Positions 8,555-16,725 of a stretch of DNA of 39,947 bases are shown here, piece by piece. The notes beneath the pieces are model-generated. The model worked only from the letters and a program-made list of their open reading frames with translations. It did not search any database and had not been told where the DNA came from. This DNA comes from Clostridiales bacterium (lineage in GTDB: Bacteria; Bacillota; Clostridia; Lachnospirales; WQUN01), in assembly GCA_031269465.1 (NCBI GenBank), contig JAISZB010000088.1:1-39947 (forward strand). Reading direction: 5' to 3'. The translations under genes were made by a program, and so were the position numbers. The first letter of the stretch is position 1, and each line of letters begins with the position of its first letter.

Positions 8555-8685
8555 TATACTGCTATTCACCGGATAGTTCCGATTTTGATGTCGGATTATA
8601 CAATTAGTGAGAAATGTGGATATAGTCATTTCGCGCCCTTCAGTGGACAGTCAGGCATCAAAATCGGTACTGAAAAGCGGTATAT
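8555..8685. repeat. Palindromic repeat, variant-core copy
   Basis: The ends are TATACTGC and GAAAAGCGGTATA. The centre carries GAAATGTGGATATAGTCATTTC instead of the usual ATGCCGATATCGGCAT. The inner stem is TTTTGATGTCGGATTATACA with an imperfect partner. The copy at 32982-33090 shares the same unusual centre. This fills the gap between the metallophosphoesterase and greA. Confidence 0.75.
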
Positions 8686-8741
8686 GGGTTGCACATCAGA
8701 TTTGCTAAATGAATCAATTCTGATGCGCTATATGCAGCGAT

Positions 8742-9596
8742 TCAGGATAGCCGCATTATATTTGAGGCGCCTTTCGCAAGCTCAATGATCGCCACCTCAG
8801 CCATGTTGAAAATCCTAAGCGGAAAGACGGTAGTTCCTATGCCTCTTGAAATATAGAGTTTGTTGTCGCCTAGATCTATCCATCCGTCGCCAAGCTTCGG
8901 AAACAATCCCTGGCCTGGAGCGTAAATCGTTGGAAGGGGAGGAATCCTAACCTGGCCGCCATGCGTGTGGCCGGAGAGTATCAGCCCGAGCTTGAGGCGC
9001 TCCATCCTGTAGACAATTTGAGGCTGATGGCTCAGAACCAAGTTGAAGGAGCCGCTGCTTTTTTCAAGCAGGTGGTCGACGCCTTTAAATCCCATATCTT
9101 CCAGTTCGGTGAAATCGCGCAGCCCTACAATCGAAATAGGTCCGAAAGGGCGTATGTTCCATATCTGCTTGTCATTGTCGAAAACCGTGACGCCGGACAT
9201 CTCCATGAGCCTTCTCATTTCATAAAAGCAGTCCAACTCATGATTCCCCTGCACATAGAACACGGGAATCCGCTTGGCCAAAGCCGCAATGGACTTCATA
9301 TGGGGAAGCGACTGCTCCAAATAGCTTACAATCATATCGCCTGTAATGACTGCCATGTGAAATTCCAATCCCTCCAAATAGGACCATATGTCTAGATTCA
9401 TCTTATCGGGATTGTTGCCGTGAAGATCGGAGATGTGGAGAATTTTAAGCCCATTCAGATGATCAGGCAGCCAATCGAAATAAGCGCATTCGCGCTTTAT
9501 TTTCAGGCGCGTCGTGCTAATGCGCTGGCTGGTCGCCGCGACAGCCGCTAGAGCGGCGCCGGTTGCCGCGAGAGCTGTGTAGATTTCAACTGCCAT
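8742..9596 (-). CDS. Membrane-anchored calcineurin-like metallophosphoesterase
   Basis: A protein of 284 residues. An N-terminal hydrophobic segment (residues about 4-22) is followed by the metallophosphoesterase motifs in order: 'ILHISDLHG' (DxH), 'VITGDM' (GD), 'YVQGNHELD' (GNHE), 'LVLSHQP' and 'LSGHTHGGQ' (GHxH). All dinuclear metal ligands are present. This arrangement resembles the YkuE/YaeI group, phosphoesterases held at the membrane, some of which act on UDP-diacylglucosamine or other phospho-compounds; the substrate here is unknown. The start lies 2 bases after the stop of the kinase gene upstream, so the two are translated from one mRNA. A fragment-like C-terminal end precedes the repeat at 8555-8685. 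Confidence 0.9.
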   Translation of the reverse strand: MAVEIYTALAATGAALAAVAATSQRISTTRLKIKRECAYFDWLPDHLNGLKILHISDLHGNNPDKMNLDIWSYLEGLEFHMAVITGDMIVSYLEQSLPHMKSIAALAKRIPVFYVQGNHELDCFYEMRRLMEMSGVTVFDNDKQIWNIRPFGPISIVGLRDFTELEDMGFKGVDHLLEKSSGSFNLVLSHQPQIVYRMERLKLGLILSGHTHGGQVRIPPLPTIYAPGQGLFPKLGDGWIDLGDNKLYISRGIGTTVFPLRIFNMAEVAIIELAKGASNIMRLS

Positions 9597-9598
9597 TC

Positions 9599-11257
9599 CT
9601 AAAAACAGCTCCCGCCGATGAATTCCCTTAAAATGGAGTTGTCCGCGACCAGCTCGCTGCTTACCCCTAGGAAGGAATCCAAGAATTTAATCAGCCTCAT
9701 CGCCTCCGTATATTCCCTGTACGACTTGTCGATGTTAAATAGCAGCGGCTCCGCGAACTGCTTGAGTATGCACATCTCATACACTAGCGCTGAATTGAAG
9801 AACGCATCGGCTTCCTCTTGAAACGGGAAGATGTATTTGTTTTCTCCGCGAAGTACCGAAGGCCACATTGCAATTGTCGTCCTGGCGTCGGCGCCTCTGT
9901 ATTTGTGATCCCTCACTAGCCTTCTTATAAGCCTTGTATCTGTCGTCGGTATTCGGTTGTGATCGTCTATATTCACCTGTGTCAGCGCTGACGCGAATAT
10001 TTTGAACTTCCTCTGCTTGGGGATGAGTTCGGTAACTTTCTCATTCAAGCCGTGTATGCCCTCAATTACCAAGACGTCGTCGTTGCCAAGCGAAAGCGGC
10101 TTGCCTTTGTACTCGCGCTTGCCTTCGGTGAAATTGAAGCTAGGCATGGAAACCGCCTTGCCCTTTAGCAAGGCGTCAAGATCTGCGTTTATCTGGTTTA
10201 AGTCGATTGCGTCAAGGGATTCGAAGTCGTAGTTGCCGCTAGCGTCTCTGGGTGTTATCTCCCTGTCCCAGAAATAGTTGTCCAGTGATATGACGATAGG
10301 CTTGAGTCCGTTGACGCGAAGCTGTATGCACAGGCGCTGGGCGAAGGTGGTCTTCCCAGAAGACGATGGGCCGGCAATCAAAACGATGGTTTTATTCAGT
10401 TGATGGATTTTGTCCGCCAGATAGGCTATCTTCTTTTCGTGCAAAGCCTCGTTTACCCTGATTATGTCTCCTACGCCGCCATTGCAGATGAGGGAGTTGA
10501 GCTGCCCGACTGTATCAACCTTGAGAATGTGAGCCCATTCGTTAGATTCTTCGAATACTTCAGAGATTTTGTTGTTGGGGCTCATTTCCGCTATTTCATA
10601 GTCATTCGCCGCCGAAGGGAATTGCAGCATGAAGCCCTTGGATTTCTTTATAAGCTTAAAGGACTTCAGGTAGCCTGTGGAAGGGAGCATCTGCCCGTAG
10701 AAGTAGTCATAGAACCAGTCTAGCTTATAGAAGTTGACGTTGCTGGTTCTCCTGTATTTAAGTATGTCAATCTTATCGAACAGTTCAAATTCAGCTGCGC
10801 GCTTTATAGCGTCATCCAGCGGCAACGAGAACTTTTCTATCGGATAGTCCTTCTCAGCAGCCTTGAGCATCTCAGACTCTATCTGATCAAGCAGGCTTTC
10901 TGAAACTTCCATTCCAAGCTCCGGGGTCTCGCAGTAGTAATTCTTGTTTATGGAATGCTCTATTACAATTCTCGTTTTTCTGCCAAGAACTAGCTTGGCT
11001 GCGTAAATCATCAAAAACGCGACTGAACGCTGATATGCCCTGTACCCGTTAGGATCAGATATATCCAAAAATTCGACTGTGCAGTCGACCGATAGCGGAA
11101 CGCATAGATCCTGGAGCTTCTGGTTCACCTTGGCAAGTATTATCGGCCTGGACGAAAGATGCGCGCATGATTTGCTTAGCTCCAAAAGAGTGGTGCCGGA
11201 TGGCGCGGATATTGGGGTTGGCTCTCCGACTACCGACACTGTAATTGTCTCTCCCAA
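9599..11257 (-). CDS. TGS-domain uridine kinase-like nucleoside kinase
   Basis: A protein of 552 residues. Residues about 1-65 form a TGS-like domain. The next 200 or so resemble the second additional domain of threonyl-tRNA synthetase. From about residue 285 there is a P-loop kinase of the uridine kinase/phosphoribulokinase family with 'VLIAGPSSSGKTTFAQRLCI' (Walker A), 'ISLDNYFWDREITPRD' and 'DVLVIEGIHGLN'. This fusion is common in Clostridia and usually annotated as nucleoside kinase; substrate and role of the N-terminal half are not established. The start is TTG: AAGGAGG lies 7 bases upstream and no better ATG exists. It forms an operon with the metallophosphoesterase downstream. Confidence 0.9.
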   Translation of the reverse strand: MGETITVSVVGEPTPISAPSGTTLLELSKSCAHLSSRPIILAKVNQKLQDLCVPLSVDCTVEFLDISDPNGYRAYQRSVAFLMIYAAKLVLGRKTRIVIEHSINKNYYCETPELGMEVSESLLDQIESEMLKAAEKDYPIEKFSLPLDDAIKRAAEFELFDKIDILKYRRTSNVNFYKLDWFYDYFYGQMLPSTGYLKSFKLIKKSKGFMLQFPSAANDYEIAEMSPNNKISEVFEESNEWAHILKVDTVGQLNSLICNGGVGDIIRVNEALHEKKIAYLADKIHQLNKTIVLIAGPSSSGKTTFAQRLCIQLRVNGLKPIVISLDNYFWDREITPRDASGNYDFESLDAIDLNQINADLDALLKGKAVSMPSFNFTEGKREYKGKPLSLGNDDVLVIEGIHGLNEKVTELIPKQRKFKIFASALTQVNIDDHNRIPTTDTRLIRRLVRDHKYRGADARTTIAMWPSVLRGENKYIFPFQEEADAFFNSALVYEMCILKQFAEPLLFNIDKSYREYTEAMRLIKFLDSFLGVSSELVADNSILREFIGGSCF

Positions 11258-11330
11258 GTGAAAACCTCCTTCTCAGGGCGTATTACGCAATATATACGGT
11301 TTAGATGGAAAATAGTTTGACGGTTGCAAT

Positions 11331-11375
11331 TATACTGATTTGCATATGATAATTTCTATTTTGGATGCAAATCGG
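11331..11375. repeat. Palindromic repeat, internally deleted fragment
   Basis: A type B left arm (TATACTGATTTGCATATGA and CTATTTTGGA) is joined directly to the right-end sequence TGCAAATCGG. It lies between nif3 and the kinase gene. Confidence 0.6.
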
Positions 11376-11404
11376 AAAAGAAGCCGCTTTATAATTGCTG
11401 GAAA

Positions 11405-12223
11405 TCATTTGGCTTCACCTGCCGCAAAGAAGACTTGACCCTTGGATTTGGACGCGATTATTTCAAATGCCGCCCCTTCTTTTCTGGCTTGCTCCAGAAG
11501 GAATGACTTCATTTTCAAAACCATAGCCGCTTCGCTTGCGTAATGTGTGGCGTCTATGAGGTTAAGCCCGATTTCCAAGGCTCCTTGAGCCTCATGATAT
11601 TTAATGTCTCCTGTCATGTAAACATCGCAGCCTTGACGCTTTGCTTCCCGGAAATAACGGCTTCCGGAGGCGCCACCCGCGCAGAGGCCCATTTTTCTAA
11701 CGATTGCCTCTGGATTTCCGACAAAGCGCACGGCGTCGGCATCAAGGCGCTTAGAGGCGAGAGCCGCCAGGTCTTTAAGCTTTATAGGCTCAGGTAAAAG
11801 GCCTGCCCGGCCAAGGCCGGGCTCTTCCGAATCAAGCGGCATGAGAGGCTTGAGACCGACAAGATCAAAATATGACGCAAGCCAGTCATTAGTTCCACAT
11901 GATGCCATATCCAGGCTTGTATGGGCGCAGTAGACGGATATGCCGGCTCTTATCAGCTTTATTAGCCTGCGGCCCAGGTTTGTCCTTGAAGTTATGTCTT
12001 TGACGGGACTCATTATAATCGGATGGTGGGTAAGAATCGCATCGGCGTTTATAATTGCCGCCTCGTCGACAACATCGTCTGTGCAATCCAGCGCGACTAA
12101 AAGGCGCTTTACCTCCTTTAGCTCCTCTCCGACTAAAAATCCCTGATTGTCCCAGGGCAGCGCCGCTTGCGGCGGCGCGTGCTCCTCAACTTTTCTTATT
12201 ATCCATTCCATGCTTACAGACAT
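11405..12223 (-). CDS. Nif3-like dinuclear metal-centre hexameric protein
   Basis: A protein of 272 residues of the Nif3/YqfO/DUF34 family. Motifs: 'LPWDNQGFLVGE' near the N-terminus, 'ADAILTHHPII' with the two metal-binding His, 'SVYCAHTSLDM' with another His, and 'YMTGDIKYHEAQGA' with the C-terminal His. It is the short form, lacking the central PII-like insertion found in Bacillus YqfO (about 370 residues). Family members form hexameric rings with a dinuclear metal site; proposed roles include GTP cyclohydrolase-type chemistry, but function is not settled. The ATG lies inside the end of trmK (10-base overlap), so translation is coupled. The trmK-nif3 pairing is usual in Firmicutes. Confidence 0.92.
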   Translation of the reverse strand: MSVSMEWIIRKVEEHAPPQAALPWDNQGFLVGEELKEVKRLLVALDCTDDVVDEAAIINADAILTHHPIIMSPVKDITSRTNLGRRLIKLIRAGISVYCAHTSLDMASCGTNDWLASYFDLVGLKPLMPLDSEEPGLGRAGLLPEPIKLKDLAALASKRLDADAVRFVGNPEAIVRKMGLCAGGASGSRYFREAKRQGCDVYMTGDIKYHEAQGALEIGLNLIDATHYASEAAMVLKMKSFLLEQARKEGAAFEIIASKSKGQVFFAAGEAK

Positions 12224-12915
12224 CTCAGCACTTCCCTCTCCATTGCAATTTTCTTATTCAGCTCATTAAGCCTGCTGAGGCGCCTAGGCTTATTAAATAG
12301 CGTCTTAGATGGAGTTGAGGCTGCCTCAAGCGCTTTCTCATCTTCCTCAATCAGCGCTGCAAGATGCATTTTAAGCGATAAATCCTTACGCTTTATTAGA
12401 ATCCTTCCGAATGCGATATCTGCAGGGGTGTAATCGTCATCCGGCCCTTTGGCGCAGTTTATGATATTGTAAAATTTGCCGTCTTCAAGCACCATCTGCT
12501 CATCGGCTATGGCAAGCCCCATCCCGTGAAGGGCGGCGCGCAGCGCTGGCGCGTCGGTTTGAGGCTGAAGCGCCAGCTGCTTTGACGCGTCTACGACAAA
12601 AAGGCCTTGCATCAGGATATCCCGTATAAGAAGCCCGCCCATGCCGGAGATGACCAGGCACTCGACTTCCCCGGGGGCTATACTGTCCAGCCCGTATCCC
12701 AAGCGGGTTTCTATCCGATCCGACAGACCTGCCGACCTTATGTTTTTCTCTGCTTTATTGAGAGAGCCTCTGCTTATGTCCACTGCAATGGCGCTCTGTA
12801 TAATCCCCCTTTGGCAGGCGGAAATGGGGATATAGGCGTGATCTGAGCCTATATCCGCAAGGCTAGAGCAGTGCAATTGGTTGAGAATGGCTTGAAGCCG
12901 CCTCGAAATAACCAT
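12214..12915 (-). CDS. trmK: tRNA (adenine-N1)-methyltransferase TrmK
   Basis: A protein of 233 residues. TrmK uses S-adenosylmethionine to methylate N1 of A22 in tRNA. Features: 'LADIGSDHAYIPISACQRGI' (SAM-binding motif I), 'AIAVDISRGSLNKAEKNI', 'IETRLGYGLDSI' and 'CLVISGMGGLLIRDIL', the signature of this COG2384 family. The C-terminal helical part is the usual coiled-coil region. It overlaps nif3 by 10 bases. In most relatives rpoD stands directly upstream; here 2.4 kb with repeats and a plus-strand transporter gene separate them. Confidence 0.92.
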   Translation of the reverse strand: MVISRRLQAILNQLHCSSLADIGSDHAYIPISACQRGIIQSAIAVDISRGSLNKAEKNIRSAGLSDRIETRLGYGLDSIAPGEVECLVISGMGGLLIRDILMQGLFVVDASKQLALQPQTDAPALRAALHGMGLAIADEQMVLEDGKFYNIINCAKGPDDDYTPADIAFGRILIKRKDLSLKMHLAALIEEDEKALEAASTPSKTLFNKPRRLSRLNELNKKIAMEREVLRCL

Positions 12916-12967
12916 GAAATACCAACCTTCCAGAATACCAACACTAATAGCGACCTCTATGCCAGTG

Positions 12968-13199
12968 GCAAACGCGCCGATCTTGAAGCTTGACTGTCCA
13001 TTGGCGCTGAAATTCTTAAATGCATGAATTCAGCGCTTTCCAGCTCCTATGCAGATTTACTGATTTTCATTAATGCTCCTTTTTTGGCGCTTGATTATAC
13101 TGCTTTTCATATAAAATCACCTTTTTTGGAGCTTGATTATACAGCGAGTGCAAAATGCCGATATCAATCGCGCTCTCTGTACGCTCAAAATCAGTATAT
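12968..13199. repeat. Palindromic repeats, two merged copies with extra hairpin module
   Basis: The first part has GAAGCTTGACTGTCCA followed by an extra hairpin, GCGCTGAAATTC/GAATTCAGCGC, then CAGCTCC and a left end. A second type A/B left end (TATACTGCTTTTCATA) begins at about 13097, followed by CCTTTTTTGGAGCTTGATTA, a half core and CTCAAAATCAGTATA. The pieces interrupt one another, suggesting nested insertion or recombination. Confidence 0.7.
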
Positions 13200-13506
13200 C
13201 CCGCATTCGCTCTACAGGTTCGCTTTAAATCCTTACAGTCAAAACAAAAAAAGGAACTTGCAAATGCGTCGGCCATTAAAGGACAATGTTTTTCTTGCCC
13301 TTGCTTTCCTGTCATTTTGAGAATATAATAATAAAATATATGACGGCTGGCAGGCGCATCATCCCGCAAGGGGCTGAAACTTTGCCTCGGGCTTTAAGAA
13401 CTCTGTCCGAGCGGGCAATATCTGCGGAAACGCGCTCATCGGCATATATTAGGATATGTGGTGATTGAGCGCTTTAATGCTCATCGCATGCTGGATTCTC
13501 AAGAAA

Positions 13507-13535
13507 TATACCGATTTGCAGTCAAATGCGCCTAT
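13507..13535. repeat. Palindromic repeat, end fragment
   Basis: Only TATACCGATTTGCAGTCAAATGCGCC-like end sequence is present. Confidence 0.45.
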
Positions 13536-13614
13536 AGCAAGCTATAAGGATCAGCTTAGGAATTGCCTTCAAAAAATCTTAAGTTCGCGCGCAAGGCGCG
13601 CATTAAGAACTCAA

Positions 13615-13773
13615 TATACTGATTTGCATATGCAGTTTCTATACCGCTTTTCATCAAATGCTCCTTTTTTTGTTGATTATCCATTGAGAGGTGCAAAATG
13701 CCGAGAACGGCATTTCGCGCTCGCTGTATAATCATGCTCCAAAAAGGTAATTTTAAATGAAAAGCAGCATATA
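13615..13773. repeat. Palindromic repeats, type A copy abutting a type B end
   Basis: A type B left end (TATACTGATTTGCATATG) at 13615 is followed at once by a full type A copy starting TATACCGCTTTTCATC at 13640 and ending GAAAAGCAGCATATA. The left inner arm is the GTTGATTATCC variant, while the right arm is ATAATCATGCTCC, so this copy is not compensated. Confidence 0.75.
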
Positions 13774-14139
13774 TGTAGAATTGGCTGCGAATCGGTTAAG
13801 CTTAAAAGTTTTGCAGGAGCTGCTTAGAATCTTAAAAATCCGCAATATCAGCGTTTAGCCGTATATGCGCATAGGCGCAAATACGAAGAATAACTACTCT
13901 TCTTTCACCCAATAAAGTCAGTGCTTATAAGGGTTTAAGCTTATTGGGACTTTGCCTGAATCATAGCGTCAATTCAAATTGCGGCCGCTTCCTGCGGATA
14001 AGCTCTAAATGCGCTGATTTGCAGCCAAATGCTGTGGTTTTGAAGGTCGGAGCTTTCCAACGCAATCTTGCAAGCGGGCGCGCGCTTAACGCCTGCACCG
14101 ATGCGCAGCTCAATACTAAACGCCAAGGGGGATGAACGC

Positions 14140-14841
14140 ATGTCAGAAAGTAAAGTGAAAATGCCTGAAAGCAATAGAAAGAAAATTCTGTTTTTGACGC
14201 AGTTTTCAATTCTTCTGGCTTTGGAAGCTTTAGTGTGTTTTACCGTGCTGGGATCCCTTCCCATTGTCCCTCCTGCCATTGTCGCTACAACGGCGGGGAT
14301 ACCTGTAGTGATTGCGGCCATTCTTCTGGGAACCGGCGCGGGCGCCGCTTTAGGCTTCTCAGCGGGCATATTCAGCCTTATAGTTTGGACGTTCGTGCAG
14401 CCGCATATTCCGTACGCCTTTGTATTCACGCCGTTTGGAACGCTGGGAGAGATTAGGGGCAACGGCTGGAGCATTTTCATAAGCGTGGTGCCCAGGATAA
14501 TGATAGGAGTAGCCGCAGGGGTTTCCTACAAGCTTATAAGCCGCCTTCTCTTCAGGAAGGCAGCTATAGACAAAAAGAGCAAAAAGGATCTCATAGCCTA
14601 CGGTGCCGCCGGAGTCATCGGAAGCCTAACCAATACATTTCTCGTTCTTGGAAGCATATATTTGTTTTTTGGCGAAAAATACGCCGCCTCTGTAAATGTG
14701 CCTTATGAAATGCTCATAATGCTGATTTTCGGCACGGTAGCGACAAACGGGATACCTGAAGCCATCGTTAGCGCCTTGTGCGCCATGTTCATATGCAGGC
14801 CGATAAAAATCATCCAGGGCAAGCGCGGGGATTTTACTTGA
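14140..14841 (+). CDS. ECF transporter S component
   Basis: A protein of 233 residues with about five or six hydrophobic segments. The N-terminal 'KILFLTQFSILLALEALVCF' and 'PAIVATTAGIPVVIAAILLG', followed by the Gly/Ala-rich 'GTGAGAALGFSAGIFSLIVW', fit substrate-binding S subunits of energy-coupling factor vitamin importers. It would sit in the membrane and share an EcfAAT module encoded elsewhere. The substrate cannot be read; a vitamin or precursor (for example pantothenate) is only a guess. The ATG at 14140 has AAGGGGGAT upstream and is preferred over an in-frame ATG at 14068. It is the only plus-strand gene between rpoD and trmK, so it interrupts the usual gene order. Confidence 0.82.
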   Translation: MSESKVKMPESNRKKILFLTQFSILLALEALVCFTVLGSLPIVPPAIVATTAGIPVVIAAILLGTGAGAALGFSAGIFSLIVWTFVQPHIPYAFVFTPFGTLGEIRGNGWSIFISVVPRIMIGVAAGVSYKLISRLLFRKAAIDKKSKKDLIAYGAAGVIGSLTNTFLVLGSIYLFFGEKYAASVNVPYEMLIMLIFGTVATNGIPEAIVSALCAMFICRPIKIIQGKRGDFT

Positions 14842-15030
14842 AATTCTATTTAAGGATCCTCTCAAAATGCTGACGCGAATTGGAAAAGTTCAGATTTAGG
14901 GTTCAATTTTTGATTTGCTTATGAAAGTTCCTTTTAACAGGTACATTGGGGCGCTAATCATCGGCATTGTACAAATCTTCAATGGATCATCCTGCCATAC
15001 AAGGCAATGTTGATGATCTCCTGCGAAAAT

Positions 15031-15062
15031 CGGCTAAGAATGAGGATATTCATTCTTAGCCG
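15031..15062. other. Perfect 13-bp hairpin downstream of the ECF gene
   Basis: CGGCTAAGAATGA and its exact complement surround a 6-base loop. No T-run follows on either strand, so it is not a standard terminator, and it does not share sequence with the repeat family. It may still protect the 3' end of the transporter mRNA. Confidence 0.5.
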
Positions 15063-15133
15063 ACAGGCAGTTTTGATGGCTTGGGAAACATGGCTGGCGA
15101 AAGCGCCTTAGCTATTTTTCTAAGCTGATATCC

Positions 15134-15298
15134 CATGCTGATTTTCAGTCGCCGCACCTGTTTTGGAGCTTGACTGTTCAATTGCCCTGCTATTCTTAAA
15201 TGTGGAATTCAGCGCTTTGCGAAATGCCGATATCAATCGCGCTGGCTGTACAGTCAAGTTTCCAAGACAGGAACCTGCATATGAGAAACGCTGGCATA
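15134..15298. repeat. Palindromic repeat with extra hairpin module, abutting rpoD
   Basis: GCTGATTTTCAGTC, TGTTTTGGAGCTTGACTGT, then part of the optional module (ATTCTTAAATG, GAATTCAGCGC), a half core ATGCCGATATCAATCGC, TACAGTCAAG and CATATGAGAAACGCTGGCATA. It ends within 2 bases of the rpoD stop codon, so it lies in the 3' untranslated part of the rpoD mRNA. Confidence 0.7.
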
Positions 15299-15299
15299 A

Positions 15300-16376
15300 C
15301 TATTCAAGATAATCCTTGAGCTTTTTGCTTCTGCTGGGATGCCGGAGCTTTCGAAGCGCCTTGGCTTCAATCTGCCTGATTCTCTCCCGAGTGACATTGA
15401 ACTCCTTTCCAACTTCCTCCAGAGTTCTGGCTCTGCCGTCGTCCAGGCCGAAACGCAGCCTGAGAACCTTTTCTTCGCGATCGGTGAGAGATTCAAGGAC
15501 ATCGAATAGCTGCTCCTTCAGCAGAGTGAAGGCGGCGGCTTCAGCAGGGGCTTGGATCTCATCGTCAGGAATGAAATCCCCAAGATGGCTGTCTTCCTCT
15601 TCGCCAATGGGAGTTTCCAGGGAAACCGGCTCCTGAGCGATCTTAAGGATTTCTCTAACTTTCTCCACAGGCATCTGCATCTCTTTGGCAAGTTCGTCCG
15701 GGGAAGGATCTCTGCCGAGTTCTTGCAGAAGCTGCCGAGATACTCTAATAAGCTTATTGATAGTCTCTACCATATGAACCGGAATGCGGATTGTTCTAGC
15801 CTGATCCGCAATAGCTCGTGTAATGGCCTGGCGGATCCACCATGTGGCGTAGGTGCTGAATTTGTATCCCTTGCGGTAGTCGAACTTCTCTACGGCCTTT
15901 ATAAGGCCCAGATTCCCTTCCTGAATGAGATCCAGAAAAAGCATCCCTCTTCCGACATAGCGCTTGGCGATGCTAACGACAAGCCTGAGGTTGGCTTCGG
16001 AGAGCCTGCGTTTCGCGTCGTCGTTGCCGCGCTCCATGCGCTTGGCAAGCTCAATCTCCTCATCTGCTGAGAGCAGGGGCACCTTGCCTATCTCCTTCAA
16101 ATACATCCGCACATGATCGTCAATGTTGATAGAGCCTTCCATCATAGACAAGTCTATATCTTTTTCAGGATCATCCTCCAGCTCCACGATGCCCAGAATA
16201 TCTATGCCCTCGCCTTCCAGGTATTCATACATCTTGTCAACCTGGTCAGCGTCCAGATCTATATCGCCGAGAAAATCCATAATCTCTTTATATTCCAGCA
16301 TGGACTTTTTCCTTTTCCCTATAGCGGCCAGTTCTCTCAACTGGTTCATAAATAGGGTGTCATCTATGGATTTCAA
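15300..16376 (-). CDS. rpoD: Primary sigma factor RpoD (sigma-A)
   Basis: The housekeeping sigma factor, about 358 residues. Region 1.2: '[20 protein letters not shown]'. Region 2: '[20 protein letters not shown]', '[20 protein letters not shown]', '[20 protein letters not shown]'. Region 3: '[13 protein letters not shown]'. Region 4: '[20 protein letters not shown]' and '[20 protein letters not shown]' with the helix-turn-helix for the -35 element. The length matches Firmicute SigA. Start: a TTG at 16376 has AAGGAAGG 6-7 bases upstream; an in-frame ATG at 16394 overlaps that site and lacks its own, so TTG is preferred though not certain. dnaG lies upstream on the same strand with a repeat in the gap. 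Confidence 0.95.
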   Translation of the reverse strand: MKSIDDTLFMNQLRELAAIGKRKKSMLEYKEIMDFLGDIDLDADQVDKMYEYLEGEGIDILGIVELEDDPEKDIDLSMMEGSINIDDHVRMYLKEIGKVPLLSADEEIELAKRMERGNDDAKRRLSEANLRLVVSIAKRYVGRGMLFLDLIQEGNLGLIKAVEKFDYRKGYKFSTYATWWIRQAITRAIADQARTIRIPVHMVETINKLIRVSRQLLQELGRDPSPDELAKEMQMPVEKVREILKIAQEPVSLETPIGEEEDSHLGDFIPDDEIQAPAEAAAFTLLKEQLFDVLESLTDREEKVLRLRFGLDDGRARTLEEVGKEFNVTRERIRQIEAKALRKLRHPSRSKKLKDYLE

Positions 16377-16446
16377 GACAATCCTTCCTTTCATAATGAG
16401 CTTGCCCAAAAGATAATTATGCCAAATCGTGCTGAACGTCCTGATG

Positions 16447-16532
16447 TATACTGGTTTTCATACTAAACTGCCTTTTTTGGAGCTTGAGATAATCAAGCTC
16501 CAAAAAAGGAACATTGAATGAAAATGGGTATA
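16447..16532. repeat. Palindromic repeat, minimal form between dnaG and rpoD
   Basis: 86 bp from TATACTGGTTTTCATA to GAATGAAAATGGGTATA. Arms CCTTTTTTGGAGCTTGA and its complement form a perfect 17-bp stem with a 5-base loop; no central core. Downstream on the plus strand (16632-16662) is an unrelated imperfect hairpin, ATGCCG-CGCG/CGCG-CGGCAT, without a T-run. No other feature is seen in 16377-16725. Confidence 0.85.
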
Positions 16533-16725
16533 ATGCGCCTTGCGGGCATTGAGCGGCTTCCTGGTAAAAAGAACAGCAGCATGTTCAGAATGCGCTGCCT
16601 TTAGGCCAGGTCAAATCGATTGCTTGAAGGTATGCCGACGCGAAGCGCTTTGCGCGCCGGCATCTATTCGCCCTCCCGCTTAAGCGCGGCTTTTTCTGCC
16701 AATCTACTCCACGCTGTTTACTATT

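Larger units (their letters stand above)
13200..14139. other. Gene-free region with repeats upstream of the ECF gene
   Basis: Between the repeats at 12968-13199 and the transporter start at 14140 there are a repeat fragment at 13507-13535, a composite copy at 13615-13773 and a GC-rich inverted stretch near 13580-13608. I see no riboswitch of a recognisable class and no supported gene; open frames here have no ribosome sites or family resemblance. Confidence 0.5.

Noticed and set aside
13780..14139. Vitamin riboswitch before the ECF transporter gene
   Set aside because: I looked for TPP, FMN and cobalamin landmarks and found none; no terminator-like switch precedes the start.
16377..16725. 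ATGCCGACGCG/CGCGCCGGCAT inverted stretch as a dnaG terminator
   Set aside because: The pairing has mismatches and no T-run follows on the minus strand; rpoD is probably read through from dnaG.
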